Notes under the pieces: generated by a model
What the model saw: the letters and a program-made list of their open reading frames with translations, nothing else
Told to the model about the DNA's origin: nothing
Databases searched by the model: none
In this document: positions 1 through 6,960 of the stretch, one piece after another
How the letters are laid out: each line of letters opens with the position of its first letter
How positions within the stretch are numbered: the stretch's first letter is position 1
Program-made: the position numbers and the translations under genes
DNA from: an uncultured Lachnospiraceae bacterium
GTDB lineage: Bacteria; Bacillota; Clostridia; Lachnospirales; Lachnospiraceae
Assembly (NCBI GenBank): GCA_910585995.1
Contig: CAJUGG010000028.1
Span: 1 to 19,961 of the forward strand
Reading direction: 5' to 3'
Length of the DNA: 19,961 nt

Positions 1-27
1 GCAAGAGGATTTTTGAACTTGGGACCC

Positions 28-118
28 GCAAAACACCGAAAAGTAGCCATTTTTCACAGAAAAATGAGCGGATTTGAGGTGTTTTAGGATTGCGGGAGCA
101 TGAAATGCGGAGCAATCC
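28..118. repeat. Palindromic intergenic element (two stem-loops)
   Basis: Two adjacent inverted-repeat structures are visible. The first has arms AAAACACC (30-37) and GGTGTTTT (78-85), enclosing a second perfect stem CATTTTT (48-54) / AAAAATG (60-66) with a 5-nt loop. The second has arms GGATTGC (87-93) and GCAATCC (112-118), enclosing GCAT (98-101) / ATGC (105-108). No T-tract follows, so neither is a typical intrinsic terminator. A 28-codon open frame enters from the left edge and stops at 85-87; I cannot tell whether it is the end of a real gene. The layout suggests a dispersed structured repeat, but copy number cannot be judged from one window. Confidence 0.5.
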
Positions 119-129
119 GTGGCATCATT

Positions 130-135
130 TATAAT
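130..135 (+). promoter_or_regulatory. Candidate malQ -10 box
   Basis: A perfect TATAAT lies at 130-135, 34 nt before the chosen GTG start of malQ. No good -35 hexamer sits 16-18 nt upstream; that place is taken by the right arm of the 87-118 palindrome, so an activator or a structural role is possible. Its position inside the longest open frame argues against the upstream GTG at 119 as the start. Confidence 0.4.
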
Positions 136-153
136 AGATGCAAGTATAAGATC

Positions 154-159
154 AGGAGG
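154..159 (+). promoter_or_regulatory. malQ ribosome binding site that decides the start
   Basis: AGGAGG at 154-159 lies 10 nt before the GTG at 170. No such site precedes the in-frame GTG at 119. The site therefore supports translation from 170. Confidence 0.7.
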
Positions 160-169
160 AAAGTATCTC

Positions 170-1693
170 GTGCATTTCAAAGTTTCAGAAGAAGATAAGA
201 GTAACCACCGTTACAGCGGCGTCCTTGCCCATCCCACCTCTTTTCCGTCCAGATATGGAATCGGGGATCTTGGTCAGGATGCCTATGATTTCATTGATTT
301 TCTGGCCTCTGCCGGTCAGCATCTGTGGCAGGTACTGCCCCTCGGCCCAACCACTGTCGGAGATTCTCCCTATCAGAGTTTCTGCGTCTTTGCCGGCCAA
401 CCATTATTGATCAGTCCCGAACTTTTGAAAAAAAAGAAACTTTTGACAGAGGAGGATCTGTCCGAAGTTCCGGAATTTGATCTTGATAAAGTGGAATATG
501 AGAAAGTCCTGAAGTATAAGACAGGGCTGTTGAAAAAAGCCTATGCCCATTTTCTGCATACCGCAGACAAAAATCTTTTAGAAGAATTTGACGCGTTCTG
601 TGAAAGCAATGCATTTTGGCTGATGGACTACTGCCTGTTTATGGCCGGAAAAGACCACCACGAAGGCCTGCCCTGGTATGAGTGGGATGATACGCTGGTA
701 GATCCCGATGAGCAGGAACGCACACAGTGGACCAAACTTTTAAAAAAGGAGATCAACTACTATCGCTTTGTACAGTTTTTATTTTTCAGTCAGTGGTACG
801 ATCTAAAAGAGTATGCCAATAAAAAAGGCATCGCCATCATCGGTGATATCCCCATCTTTCCATGCTGGGACAGTGCAGATGTATGGGCCAACAAAGAGAT
901 GTTCTGCCTGGATTCCAAGGGATATCCTCTGGAGGTCGCCGGTGTACCGCCAGATTATTTCAGCGCCACCGGACAGCTCTGGGGCAATCCGCTCTATGAC
1001 TGGAAAGCACATAAAGAAGATAACTACCGCTGGTGGATTGAGAGAATCCGCAACCAGTTAGATCAGGTGGACTATATCAGGATCGATCATTTCCGCGGAT
1101 TTGAAGCCTACTGGGCAGTTCCCTATGGAGAAGAGACTGCATTAAATGGCAAATGGAAAAAAGGGCCTGGAGAAGATCTGTTTCTTGCCATCCGCAGTGC
1201 ATTAGACGGCGAGCTGCCTATCTTCGCAGAAGACCTGGGCATCATCACGCCGGAAGTGGAACGCCTGCGGGATATGTTCGATTTTCCGGGCATGAAGATC
1301 CTCCAGTTCGGTTTTGAGGGAGGAGAGAGTACATTCCTTCCCCATCAGCTGGATACCCGGAACTGCATCTGCTACACGGGCACGCATGACAATGACACCA
1401 GCTGCGGATGGTATGCGCATACTTCCGAACAGAACCGTGACAAGGTCAGACGTTATATGAATACCGATGCCTCCAGTGTCAGCTGGGACTTTATCCGCAC
1501 TTGCTTGAGCACCATCTCCAAATATGCCATCTTTCCAGTACAGGACCTTCTGAAGCTGGGATCAGAAGCTCGTATGAATATCCCCGGAAGTCCTACCGGC
1601 AACTGGGCATTTCGCTTCCGCGCGGGACTGTTGGATCAGAGCATGGCAGAAGGACTGAAACAGCTAACCGAACTCTACGGCCGCTTCGGATAA
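170..1693 (+). CDS. malQ: 4-alpha-glucanotransferase (amylomaltase)
   Basis: GH77 disproportionating enzyme: cytosolic transfer of alpha-1,4-glucan segments between maltodextrins, releasing glucose. The protein is 507 aa from the GTG at 170, usual for MalQ. The N-terminal GVLAHPTSFPSRYGIGDLG is the classic MalQ opening. The three GH77/alpha-amylase-clan carboxylates are visible: nucleophile Asp306 in RIDHFRG, acid/base Glu354 in FAEDLG, and Asp407 in TGTHDND. The open frame extends back to a GTG at 119, but those 17 residues are unlike MalQ and overlap a TATAAT box, while AGGAGG precedes 170. plsC follows after 28 nt on the same strand, so cotranscription is likely, although no functional link is obvious. 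No other maltodextrin gene is in the window. The family call is very secure; the start is well supported but untested. Confidence 0.95.
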   Translation: MHFKVSEEDKSNHRYSGVLAHPTSFPSRYGIGDLGQDAYDFIDFLASAGQHLWQVLPLGPTTVGDSPYQSFCVFAGQPLLISPELLKKKKLLTEEDLSEVPEFDLDKVEYEKVLKYKTGLLKKAYAHFLHTADKNLLEEFDAFCESNAFWLMDYCLFMAGKDHHEGLPWYEWDDTLVDPDEQERTQWTKLLKKEINYYRFVQFLFFSQWYDLKEYANKKGIAIIGDIPIFPCWDSADVWANKEMFCLDSKGYPLEVAGVPPDYFSATGQLWGNPLYDWKAHKEDNYRWWIERIRNQLDQVDYIRIDHFRGFEAYWAVPYGEETALNGKWKKGPGEDLFLAIRSALDGELPIFAEDLGIITPEVERLRDMFDFPGMKILQFGFEGGESTFLPHQLDTRNCICYTGTHDNDTSCGWYAHTSEQNRDKVRRYMNTDASSVSWDFIRTCLSTISKYAIFPVQDLLKLGSEARMNIPGSPTGNWAFRFRAGLLDQSMAEGLKQLTELYGRFG

Positions 1694-1721
1694 TGTCACA
1701 TATAGAAAGAAGGTTCTGCAA

Positions 1722-2450
1722 ATGATACGATTTATACTTGTTGTCTTGATCCTTTTTCTCTATCTGATCCTGGGTATCCCTGTTCTGTTGGTGGAATGGA
1801 TCATCAGCCGTTTTCACCCGCATTTTCGCGATATCAGCTGCTTGCGTATGGTGCAGGCAGCTTTTAAGCTGATCCTGTGGGTGACGGGAGCAGACATCAC
1901 TTATATTGGCCGGGAACATGTACCCAAAGATCAGGCGGTGCTCTATATCGTCAATCACAACAGTTATTTTGATATTTTATTAACATACTCGCAGTGCCCC
2001 GGTCTTACCGGCTATGTGGCAAAAGCAGAGATGCTCAAAGCTCCGTTATTAAGAGACTGGATGAAACGGCTCTATTGTCTGTTTTTGGACCGTACGGATA
2101 TCCGCGCCGGTATGCAGACTATTTTAACCGGAATTGAATATATTAAAAAGGGAATCTCCGTCTGTATCTTTCCAGAAGGCACCAGAAGCAAAGATGGAAC
2201 GATGCAGCCATTTCGGGAAGGGAGCATGAAGATGGCTTCTAAGACTGGCTGCCCCATCATCCCCATCGCGATCTCCGGCTCTGCCGAGATCTGGGAAAAT
2301 CATCTGCCGCGGATCAAGCCCTGCAAGGTGACAGTGGAATACGGGACTCCCATCTATCCCAAGGAACTAAGTAAAGAAGAACAAAAATTCCTTGGACAAT
2401 ATACACAGCAGCAAATCCAGAAGATGTTAGACAGGCATCAGCAGCAATAG
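1722..2450 (+). CDS. plsC: 1-acyl-sn-glycerol-3-phosphate acyltransferase
   Basis: LPLAT-family enzyme of phospholipid synthesis: acylates lysophosphatidic acid to phosphatidic acid at the inner face of the membrane. 242 aa, normal for PlsC. An N-terminal hydrophobic segment (about residues 2-28) should anchor it. The catalytic HX4D motif is seen as NHNSYFD (His79, Asp84), the substrate-binding motif as FPEGTRS (150-156), followed by PIIPIAISG, the usual block IV. The ATG at 1722 follows an AGAAAGAAGG ribosome site. It lies between malQ (28 nt upstream) and ddl, whose ribosome site overlaps the plsC stop codon, so coupled expression with ddl is likely. A paralogue acting on another lysophospholipid cannot be excluded. 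Confidence 0.93.
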   Translation: MIRFILVVLILFLYLILGIPVLLVEWIISRFHPHFRDISCLRMVQAAFKLILWVTGADITYIGREHVPKDQAVLYIVNHNSYFDILLTYSQCPGLTGYVAKAEMLKAPLLRDWMKRLYCLFLDRTDIRAGMQTILTGIEYIKKGISVCIFPEGTRSKDGTMQPFREGSMKMASKTGCPIIPIAISGSAEIWENHLPRIKPCKVTVEYGTPIYPKELSKEEQKFLGQYTQQQIQKMLDRHQQQ

Positions 2451-2454
2451 GAGG
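2449..2454 (+). promoter_or_regulatory. ddl ribosome binding site overlapping the plsC stop
   Basis: AGGAGG at 2449-2454 shares bases with the plsC TAG (2448-2450) and sits 8 nt before the ATG at 2463. It selects that ATG over the in-frame TTG at 2457, which would be only 2 nt away. The overlap suggests translational coupling. Confidence 0.8.
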
Positions 2455-2462
2455 CATTGATT

Positions 2463-3512
2463 ATGAAAATTGTGGTACTAGCAGGCGGCATCAGCACAGA
2501 ACGCGACGTATCCTTAAGCAGTGGAAAAGGCATCTATCAGGCATTAAAAGAAAAAGGACATCAGGTGATTCTGCTGGATGTGTTTTTAGGACTTTCCAAT
2601 CCGTCCGGCCCGCTGACACATCTGTTTGAAGCAGAGATTGACTGGGCTGCTTCTGTCTGTGAGGTACAGGAGAAAGCACCAGATCTTGACCGGATTATAG
2701 CCATGCGTCCCAATTATAAGAGCCTGTTAGGACCACATGTGATCGAATTGTGCCAGTTGTGTGACATGGTCTTTTTAGCCCTTCATGGTGCCAATGGAGA
2801 AGATGGACGCATCCAGGCCCTCTTTGATCTGATGGGCATCCGCTATACAGGAACGGGGCACCAAAGCAGCGCTCTGTGTATGGATAAACAGATTACCAAA
2901 CAATTTTTCAGAGCTTATGGTATTCCGACACCGCTTAGTATCACCGTGAAAAAGGGAGAATCCTTTTCTCTTCCTGATGAGATCGGCTTCCCATGTATGG
3001 TCAAGACCTGCTGCGGCGGTTCCTCTGTGGGTGTCTACAAAGTGGAACATGTCTGCGGCTTAGAAAAAGCATTAAAAGACGCCTTTTCCTATGAAGACAC
3101 AATACTGATCGAGCGCTGCATCACCGGACGGGAATTTTCCGTCGCGGTGATTGAAGGCCAAGCGCTTCCTGTGATTGAGATTGCACCTCTTACGGGATTC
3201 TATGACTATAAGAACAAATATCAGGCAGGCAGCACAATAGAGACCTGTCCTGCCAAGCTGCCACAGAATCTGTCCGCACGTATACAAAAACACGCCGTGG
3301 AAGCCTGCAGCGCAGTAGGGATCGAAGGCTATGCACGAGTGGATTTTATGCTGGATGAGACTTCCGGAGAAGATTATGCGCTGGAGATCAATACGCTCCC
3401 TGGAATGACGCCCACCAGCCTGCTGCCGCAGGAAGCCACTGCACTAGGCTATTCTTATGCAGATCTCTGTGAATGGATCTTACAGGTTGCAATAAAAAAA
3501 TATAAAAAATAG
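2463..3512 (+). CDS. ddl: D-alanine--D-alanine ligase
   Basis: ATP-grasp ligase making the D-Ala-D-Ala dipeptide for peptidoglycan; cytosolic. 349 aa from the ATG at 2463. Visible signatures: N-terminal GGISTERDVSLSSG, the HGANGEDG block (108-115), the glycine-rich loop KTCCGGSSVGV, GREFSVAVIEG, and the C-terminal metal/ATP block EINTLPGMTP (308-317). The omega loop reads GFYDYKNKY with Tyr247, the pattern of ordinary D-Ala-D-Ala ligases; the His-containing loop of VanA/VanB-type D-lactate ligases is absent. This points to a housekeeping Ddl, not glycopeptide resistance. murF, the next enzyme of the pathway, follows 32 nt downstream. Confidence 0.95.
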   Translation: MKIVVLAGGISTERDVSLSSGKGIYQALKEKGHQVILLDVFLGLSNPSGPLTHLFEAEIDWAASVCEVQEKAPDLDRIIAMRPNYKSLLGPHVIELCQLCDMVFLALHGANGEDGRIQALFDLMGIRYTGTGHQSSALCMDKQITKQFFRAYGIPTPLSITVKKGESFSLPDEIGFPCMVKTCCGGSSVGVYKVEHVCGLEKALKDAFSYEDTILIERCITGREFSVAVIEGQALPVIEIAPLTGFYDYKNKYQAGSTIETCPAKLPQNLSARIQKHAVEACSAVGIEGYARVDFMLDETSGEDYALEINTLPGMTPTSLLPQEATALGYSYADLCEWILQVAIKKYKK

Positions 3513-3544
3513 ACACCGCTTTTCGGCGGCAGGATGGAGTATCT

Positions 3545-4903
3545 ATGAAAGATTTCAGTATCAGACAATTTGCACAGGCCTGCCATGCCACCTGGTACGG
3601 CCCTGAGAATCTGCTGGATCATAAGATTCAGGGAGTCGTGATTGACAGCCGGCAAGTGAAAAAGGATGATCTCTTTGTGGCTGTTGCAGGCGAACACGCA
3701 GACGGACACCGTTTTATCAAAGACGTATATCAAAAAGGTGCGCTGTGCGCTTTGAGTCAGCAGAAGCTTGCAGACCCTGCTGGTCCTTACCTTCTTGTAG
3801 AGGACACCTTGCAGGCACTAAAAGATTCTGCCAAGGCGTATCGGGAGACGTTCTCGATTCCTGTGGTAGGCGTTACAGGCAGTGTGGGCAAGACGAGCAC
3901 CAAAGAGATGATCGCTTCTGTACTCAGCCAAAAATACTGCGTATTAAAGACTCCCGGCAATTTTAACAATGAGATCGGACTTCCTCTAAGCATCTTTATG
4001 ATCGATGAGTGTCATGATGCTGCCGTATTGGAGATGGGCATGAACCATTTTGGAGAGATGCATCGCCTTAGCAAGATGGCACAGCCGACGCACTGTGTAT
4101 TTACCAATATCGGGGTAGCGCATCTGGAGTATCTAGGTTCTCAGGATGGGATTTTAAAAGCAAAGATGGAGATGCTCGACTATGCAGCGCCGGATGCTAA
4201 GATCTTTATCAATGGAGACGACAAGAAGCTGTGCTGCATGAAAGAGCGTGCATCCACCTTTGGACTGTCCGATCAGAACCAGATCTTTGCAGACCAGATT
4301 CAGAACTTAGGACTTGATGGCATCCGCTGCTGTATCCATATGCCTGGTCAGGAGATGACGGTCAAGATTCCGCTGCCAGGAACGCATATGGTCTACAATG
4401 CCATGGCAGGGACGAGCGTGGGGCTGTCGCTTGGGCTTACGGCAGAACAGATCCATAAGGGCATCGAAGCCCTTAAGCCCTTAAGCGGACGCAGCAATAT
4501 CCTGCACACTGCACATTATACAATCTTAGACGATTGTTACAATGCCAATCCTGCCTCCATGTGCGCGATGTTAGATGTGCTTCAGGGCACCCATGCCCGC
4601 AGAGTTGCGATTCTGGGGGATATGGGAGAATTAGGAGAACGCTCTGCACAGCTTCATGCTTCTGTAGGCGAGCATCTAAGCACGCTCTCCATCGAGCTTG
4701 TGATCACCATCGGAACGTTAAGCGAAGCCATCCATCAGGAAGCCAAAAAGCAGGCACCAAAGACCGAGTGCATCCATTTTCCAGATCAGGAACATTTCTT
4801 AGCAGACTGTGACAATCTGCTGCAGGAAGGGGATGCAGTCCTAGTCAAAGCCTCCCATTATATGAAGTTTGAAGAGATTGTGAAATATTTATCAGAACAT
4901 TAA
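3545..4903 (+). CDS. murF: UDP-N-acetylmuramoyl-tripeptide--D-alanyl-D-alanine ligase
   Basis: Last cytosolic step of the nucleotide peptidoglycan precursor: joins D-Ala-D-Ala (product of the upstream ddl) to UDP-MurNAc-tripeptide, using ATP. 452 aa, standard for MurF. The N-terminal uridine-binding domain covers about residues 1-85. The ATP P-loop is GVTGSVGKTS (109-118), followed by the central-domain motif EMGMNHFGEM and by the C-terminal-domain signatures DDCYNANPASM and LGDMGELG. The ATG at 3545 is preceded by GGATGGAG. The ddl-murF order is a functional pair; murF is also part of the longer same-strand run from malQ to the alcohol dehydrogenase. No truncation or missing motif seen. Confidence 0.95.
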   Translation: MKDFSIRQFAQACHATWYGPENLLDHKIQGVVIDSRQVKKDDLFVAVAGEHADGHRFIKDVYQKGALCALSQQKLADPAGPYLLVEDTLQALKDSAKAYRETFSIPVVGVTGSVGKTSTKEMIASVLSQKYCVLKTPGNFNNEIGLPLSIFMIDECHDAAVLEMGMNHFGEMHRLSKMAQPTHCVFTNIGVAHLEYLGSQDGILKAKMEMLDYAAPDAKIFINGDDKKLCCMKERASTFGLSDQNQIFADQIQNLGLDGIRCCIHMPGQEMTVKIPLPGTHMVYNAMAGTSVGLSLGLTAEQIHKGIEALKPLSGRSNILHTAHYTILDDCYNANPASMCAMLDVLQGTHARRVAILGDMGELGERSAQLHASVGEHLSTLSIELVITIGTLSEAIHQEAKKQAPKTECIHFPDQEHFLADCDNLLQEGDAVLVKASHYMKFEEIVKYLSEH

Positions 4904-4937
4904 ACAATACACCACATAAGAAAGAGAGAAAACAACC

Positions 4938-6116
4938 ATGTTAGATTTTAAATATTATGCTCCTACCAAAGTGATCTTTGGCAAGGATACCGAACAAGAG
5001 ACCGGAGCACTGGCCAAAGAATTTGGCGCGACCAAAGTATTGGTGCACTACGGGGGAAACAGTGCCAAAAAATCGGGACTTTTGGACCGAGTGTGTCATT
5101 CTCTTGAGGAAGCTGGGCTTCCTTATGTGACTTTGGGAGGTGTGGTTCCCAATCCCCGCCTAAGCCTGGTGCATCAGGGGATGGAACTGGTGAAAAAAGA
5201 AGGCGTGGATTTTCTGTTAGCTGTGGGCGGCGGCAGTGTGATCGACTCCTGCAAGGCCATCGGTTATGGGATCGCCAACCATTGTGACCCCTGGGTATTC
5301 TACAGCAAACAAGCCACAGCAAAAGGATGTCTGCCTGTAGCCGCTGTCCTGACTATCGCAGCAGCCGGCAGTGAGATGAGTGATTCTTCTGTCATCACCA
5401 ACGAAGACGGCTGGTTAAAAAGAGGCTACAGCAGCGATTATTCCCGCTGTAAATTCGCCATTATGAATCCAGAACTGACCTACACTCTGCCAGCCTATCA
5501 GACAGCCAGCGGCTGTGTAGATATTATGATGCATACTATGGAACGCTATTTCAGCCATGAGGCACACGCCGAGCTGTCCAGTCGTTTCTGCGAATCCCTG
5601 ATCCACACAGTGATGCACAACGCACAGATCCTGAAGGAACAGCCCAAAGACTATCATGCCCGCGCAGAAGTGATGTGGGCCAGCAGTCTCTCCCACAACG
5701 GTCTGACAGGCTGCGGTATGACAGGAGACTGGGCATCTCATCAGATCGAGCACGAATTAGGCGGTATGTTTGATGTGGCCCATGGTGCTGGTCTTGCTGC
5801 CATCTGGGGCAGTTGGGCGCGTTATGTCTACCAGGAAAATGTCACCCGGTTTGTCCAGTTCGCCACCCGTGTGATGGACATCCCCGAAGACCTTGGCTCC
5901 CCTGAAGAGATCGCCCTTGCCGGCATCCGCGCCATGGAAGATTTCTACCATTCCATCGACATGCCCACTTCCCTGACAGAACTCGGCATCCATCCCACCG
6001 AGGCGCAGATCCGGGAACTCTCTGAAAAATGTGTCTTTTTCGGCCAGAGGACTGTAGGTAACTTCAAAGTCCTGAAAGCTGAAGATGTTCAGGCAATCTA
6101 TAAAGCAGCCCTCTAA
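4938..6116 (+). CDS. Iron-dependent alcohol dehydrogenase (YqhD/butanol dehydrogenase type)
   Basis: Group III, Fe-type alcohol dehydrogenase reducing aldehydes such as butanal, probably with NADPH; cytosolic. 392 aa. The nucleotide-binding GGGS is at 97-100. The four metal ligands of the family are present with the expected spacing: Asp195 and His199 in CVDIMMHT, His268 in WASHQIEHELGG, and His282 in DVAHGAG. The N-terminus FKYYAPTKVIFGKDTE is also typical. It starts 34 nt after murF with a weak purine-rich ribosome site (AGAGAG), so it may be read through from murF. Substrate cannot be deduced: butanal, methylglyoxal or other aldehydes are possible. Its stop codon lies inside the loop of a bidirectional terminator shared with the convergent CarD-like gene. 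Confidence 0.9.
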   Translation: MLDFKYYAPTKVIFGKDTEQETGALAKEFGATKVLVHYGGNSAKKSGLLDRVCHSLEEAGLPYVTLGGVVPNPRLSLVHQGMELVKKEGVDFLLAVGGGSVIDSCKAIGYGIANHCDPWVFYSKQATAKGCLPVAAVLTIAAAGSEMSDSSVITNEDGWLKRGYSSDYSRCKFAIMNPELTYTLPAYQTASGCVDIMMHTMERYFSHEAHAELSSRFCESLIHTVMHNAQILKEQPKDYHARAEVMWASSLSHNGLTGCGMTGDWASHQIEHELGGMFDVAHGAGLAAIWGSWARYVYQENVTRFVQFATRVMDIPEDLGSPEEIALAGIRAMEDFYHSIDMPTSLTELGIHPTEAQIRELSEKCVFFGQRTVGNFKVLKAEDVQAIYKAAL

Positions 6117-6129
6117 TGGGGCTGCTTTT
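6105..6129. terminator. Bidirectional intrinsic terminator over two stop codons
   Basis: Stem GCAGCCC (6105-6111) / GGGCTGC (6119-6125) with a 7-nt loop. On the + strand TTTTCCTC follows; on the - strand the stem is followed by TTTATAG. The + strand TAA (6114-6116) and the - strand TAG (6113-6115) both lie in the loop, so the last codons of both genes form part of the structure. Confidence 0.8.
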
Positions 6130-6637
6130 CCTCGTCTTTACTCTTAATATACTCAATAATAAAAGGCTCCATCTCCTCCTTCTTTTTCTTCAGCACAAAT
6201 GCCAGTTCGCTGTACAGTGCCTCCTCGGCCATCTTCAGATATCGTTCATCTGTTGCTGCCATCTTCTTTCCCTGTGCAAACCTCGTCTTTCTTCTCTGAT
6301 ACAGCGTCTTAATGATCGCCACCCACTGCCGGTAATCGCAGGAATTAAACGCCTGTTTATAGGTATCCTCCCTGAGTTTCTCATTTGTCACTAAGATCTC
6401 GTCGATATCCCGGATCTCATCTAACAACTCCCACGCTTCCTGCTCCGTGATCAGTTCCCTTGCATTGGTCTCCTTTTTTTCCACTGGAAAATATACCTTG
6501 CTCCCTTTACTGTTCAGCGGTGCAAGTACATAGTAGAGTTTTTGCCTGTCTACTCTTGCTATATTCAGGTGTGTGATATCTTCAACCTGACAGATTCCGT
6601 TGCGTCCATAGACAATATACTGCCCTTTTTCAAACAT
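6113..6637 (-). CDS. CarD/CdnL-family transcriptional regulator
   Basis: Probable RNA-polymerase-binding regulator of the CarD_CdnL_TRCF family; members bind the RNAP beta subunit and stabilise or tune open complexes at promoters. 174 aa from the ATG at 6637, which follows AGGAGG (6645-6650) with 7-nt spacing; an upstream in-frame ATG at 6655 lacks such a site. The N-terminal RNAP-interacting domain is recognisable (FEKGQYIVYGRNGICQV, then YYVLAPLNSKGSKVYFPV, residues about 1-55). The helical C-terminal part (about 60-170) is rich in Lys/Arg/Glu, as in CarD DNA-binding domains. The gene is alone in its unit: a promoter at about 6806-6814, a long hairpin-bearing leader, and the shared terminator at its 3' end. 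Target genes are unknown. Confidence 0.88.
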   Translation of the reverse strand: MFEKGQYIVYGRNGICQVEDITHLNIARVDRQKLYYVLAPLNSKGSKVYFPVEKKETNARELITEQEAWELLDEIRDIDEILVTNEKLREDTYKQAFNSCDYRQWVAIIKTLYQRRKTRFAQGKKMAATDERYLKMAEEALYSELAFVLKKKKEEMEPFIIEYIKSKDEEKQPH

Positions 6638-6666
6638 GGTTCTTCCTCCTTCCAAGGCAATAGTCT

Positions 6667-6702
6667 ACAATAGATTGCAGGCTTCTCCAGCAAACCTATT
6701 GT
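6667..6702 (-). promoter_or_regulatory. Stem-loop just upstream of the CarD-like gene
   Basis: Perfect 7-bp arms ACAATAG (6667-6673) and CTATTGT (6696-6702), extended inward by further imperfect pairs. It lies in the predicted leader, 16 nt upstream of the AGGAGG of the CarD-like gene. It may work with the terminator-like hairpin at 6714-6748. Confidence 0.45.
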
Positions 6703-6706
6703 CGCG

Positions 6707-6760
6707 AACAAAAAAGAACAAGCATACTCAGTGAATATGCCGGTTCTTCTGTATTTTTTT
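6707..6760. terminator. Terminator-like hairpin in the CarD leader
   Basis: Arms AAGAAC..GCATA (6714-6726) and TATGC..GTTCTT (6736-6748), with one 2-nt internal mismatch region and a 9-nt loop. Read on the - strand the hairpin is followed at once by a run of six T (6710-6715); read on the + strand a run of seven T lies at 6754-6760. On the - strand it falls between the predicted CarD promoter and the start codon, where it could act as an attenuator. No gene ends here on either strand. Confidence 0.55.
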
Positions 6761-6805
6761 ATCCCGTTCTTAAATTTATCAGACATTTCCCCTTAATATA
6801 GCCTC

Positions 6806-6814
6806 ATTATAACA
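6806..6814 (-). promoter_or_regulatory. Extended -10 promoter of the CarD-like gene
   Basis: TGTTATAAT (6814 down to 6806) is a perfect extended -10 element (TGnTATAAT). At 16-18 nt upstream there is only a weak -35 (TTACAA-like), and the region beyond it (6815-6905) is very A+T-rich, as in UP elements. A start near 6799 would give a leader of about 160 nt. The rest of 6638-6960 holds no supported gene. Confidence 0.6.
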
Positions 6815-6908
6815 AATTTTCAAATTTTTTGTAAGTGTAATTTTTATTTTTAGAAAATTTTTGTGAAAACTCTCCAAAAGATATTCTGCTTTTTTATAAC
6901 TATTTACC

Positions 6909-6943
6909 AAAAACCAAGCGGACAACCATCATGATTGCCCGCT
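6909..6943 (-). terminator. Intrinsic terminator of the sigma/anti-sigma unit
   Basis: On the - strand an 11-bp stem (arms 6943-6933 and 6927-6917, with two G-T pairs, loop 6932-6928) is followed by TGG and five T (6913-6909). It begins 17 nt after the stop codon of the 466-aa gene. Confidence 0.85.
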
Positions 6944-6960
6944 CTTCATTTCTGTTTTGC

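Noticed and set aside
1..87. 28-codon open frame entering from the left edge
   Set aside because: It is too short to judge and coincides with inverted repeats; it may be a gene end or part of a repeat. Not called as a CDS.
2463..3512. Possible vancomycin-resistance D-Ala-D-Lac ligase
   Set aside because: The omega loop carries Tyr (GFYDYKNKY), as in ordinary Ddl, and no vanH or vanX neighbour is present; murF follows instead.
6565..6786. 73-codon frame across the CarD leader
   Set aside because: Its purine-rich AGGGG is only 2 nt from the ATG, it overlaps the hairpins and the CarD start in another frame, and it resembles nothing I know. Kept only as a possible upstream frame in the finding.
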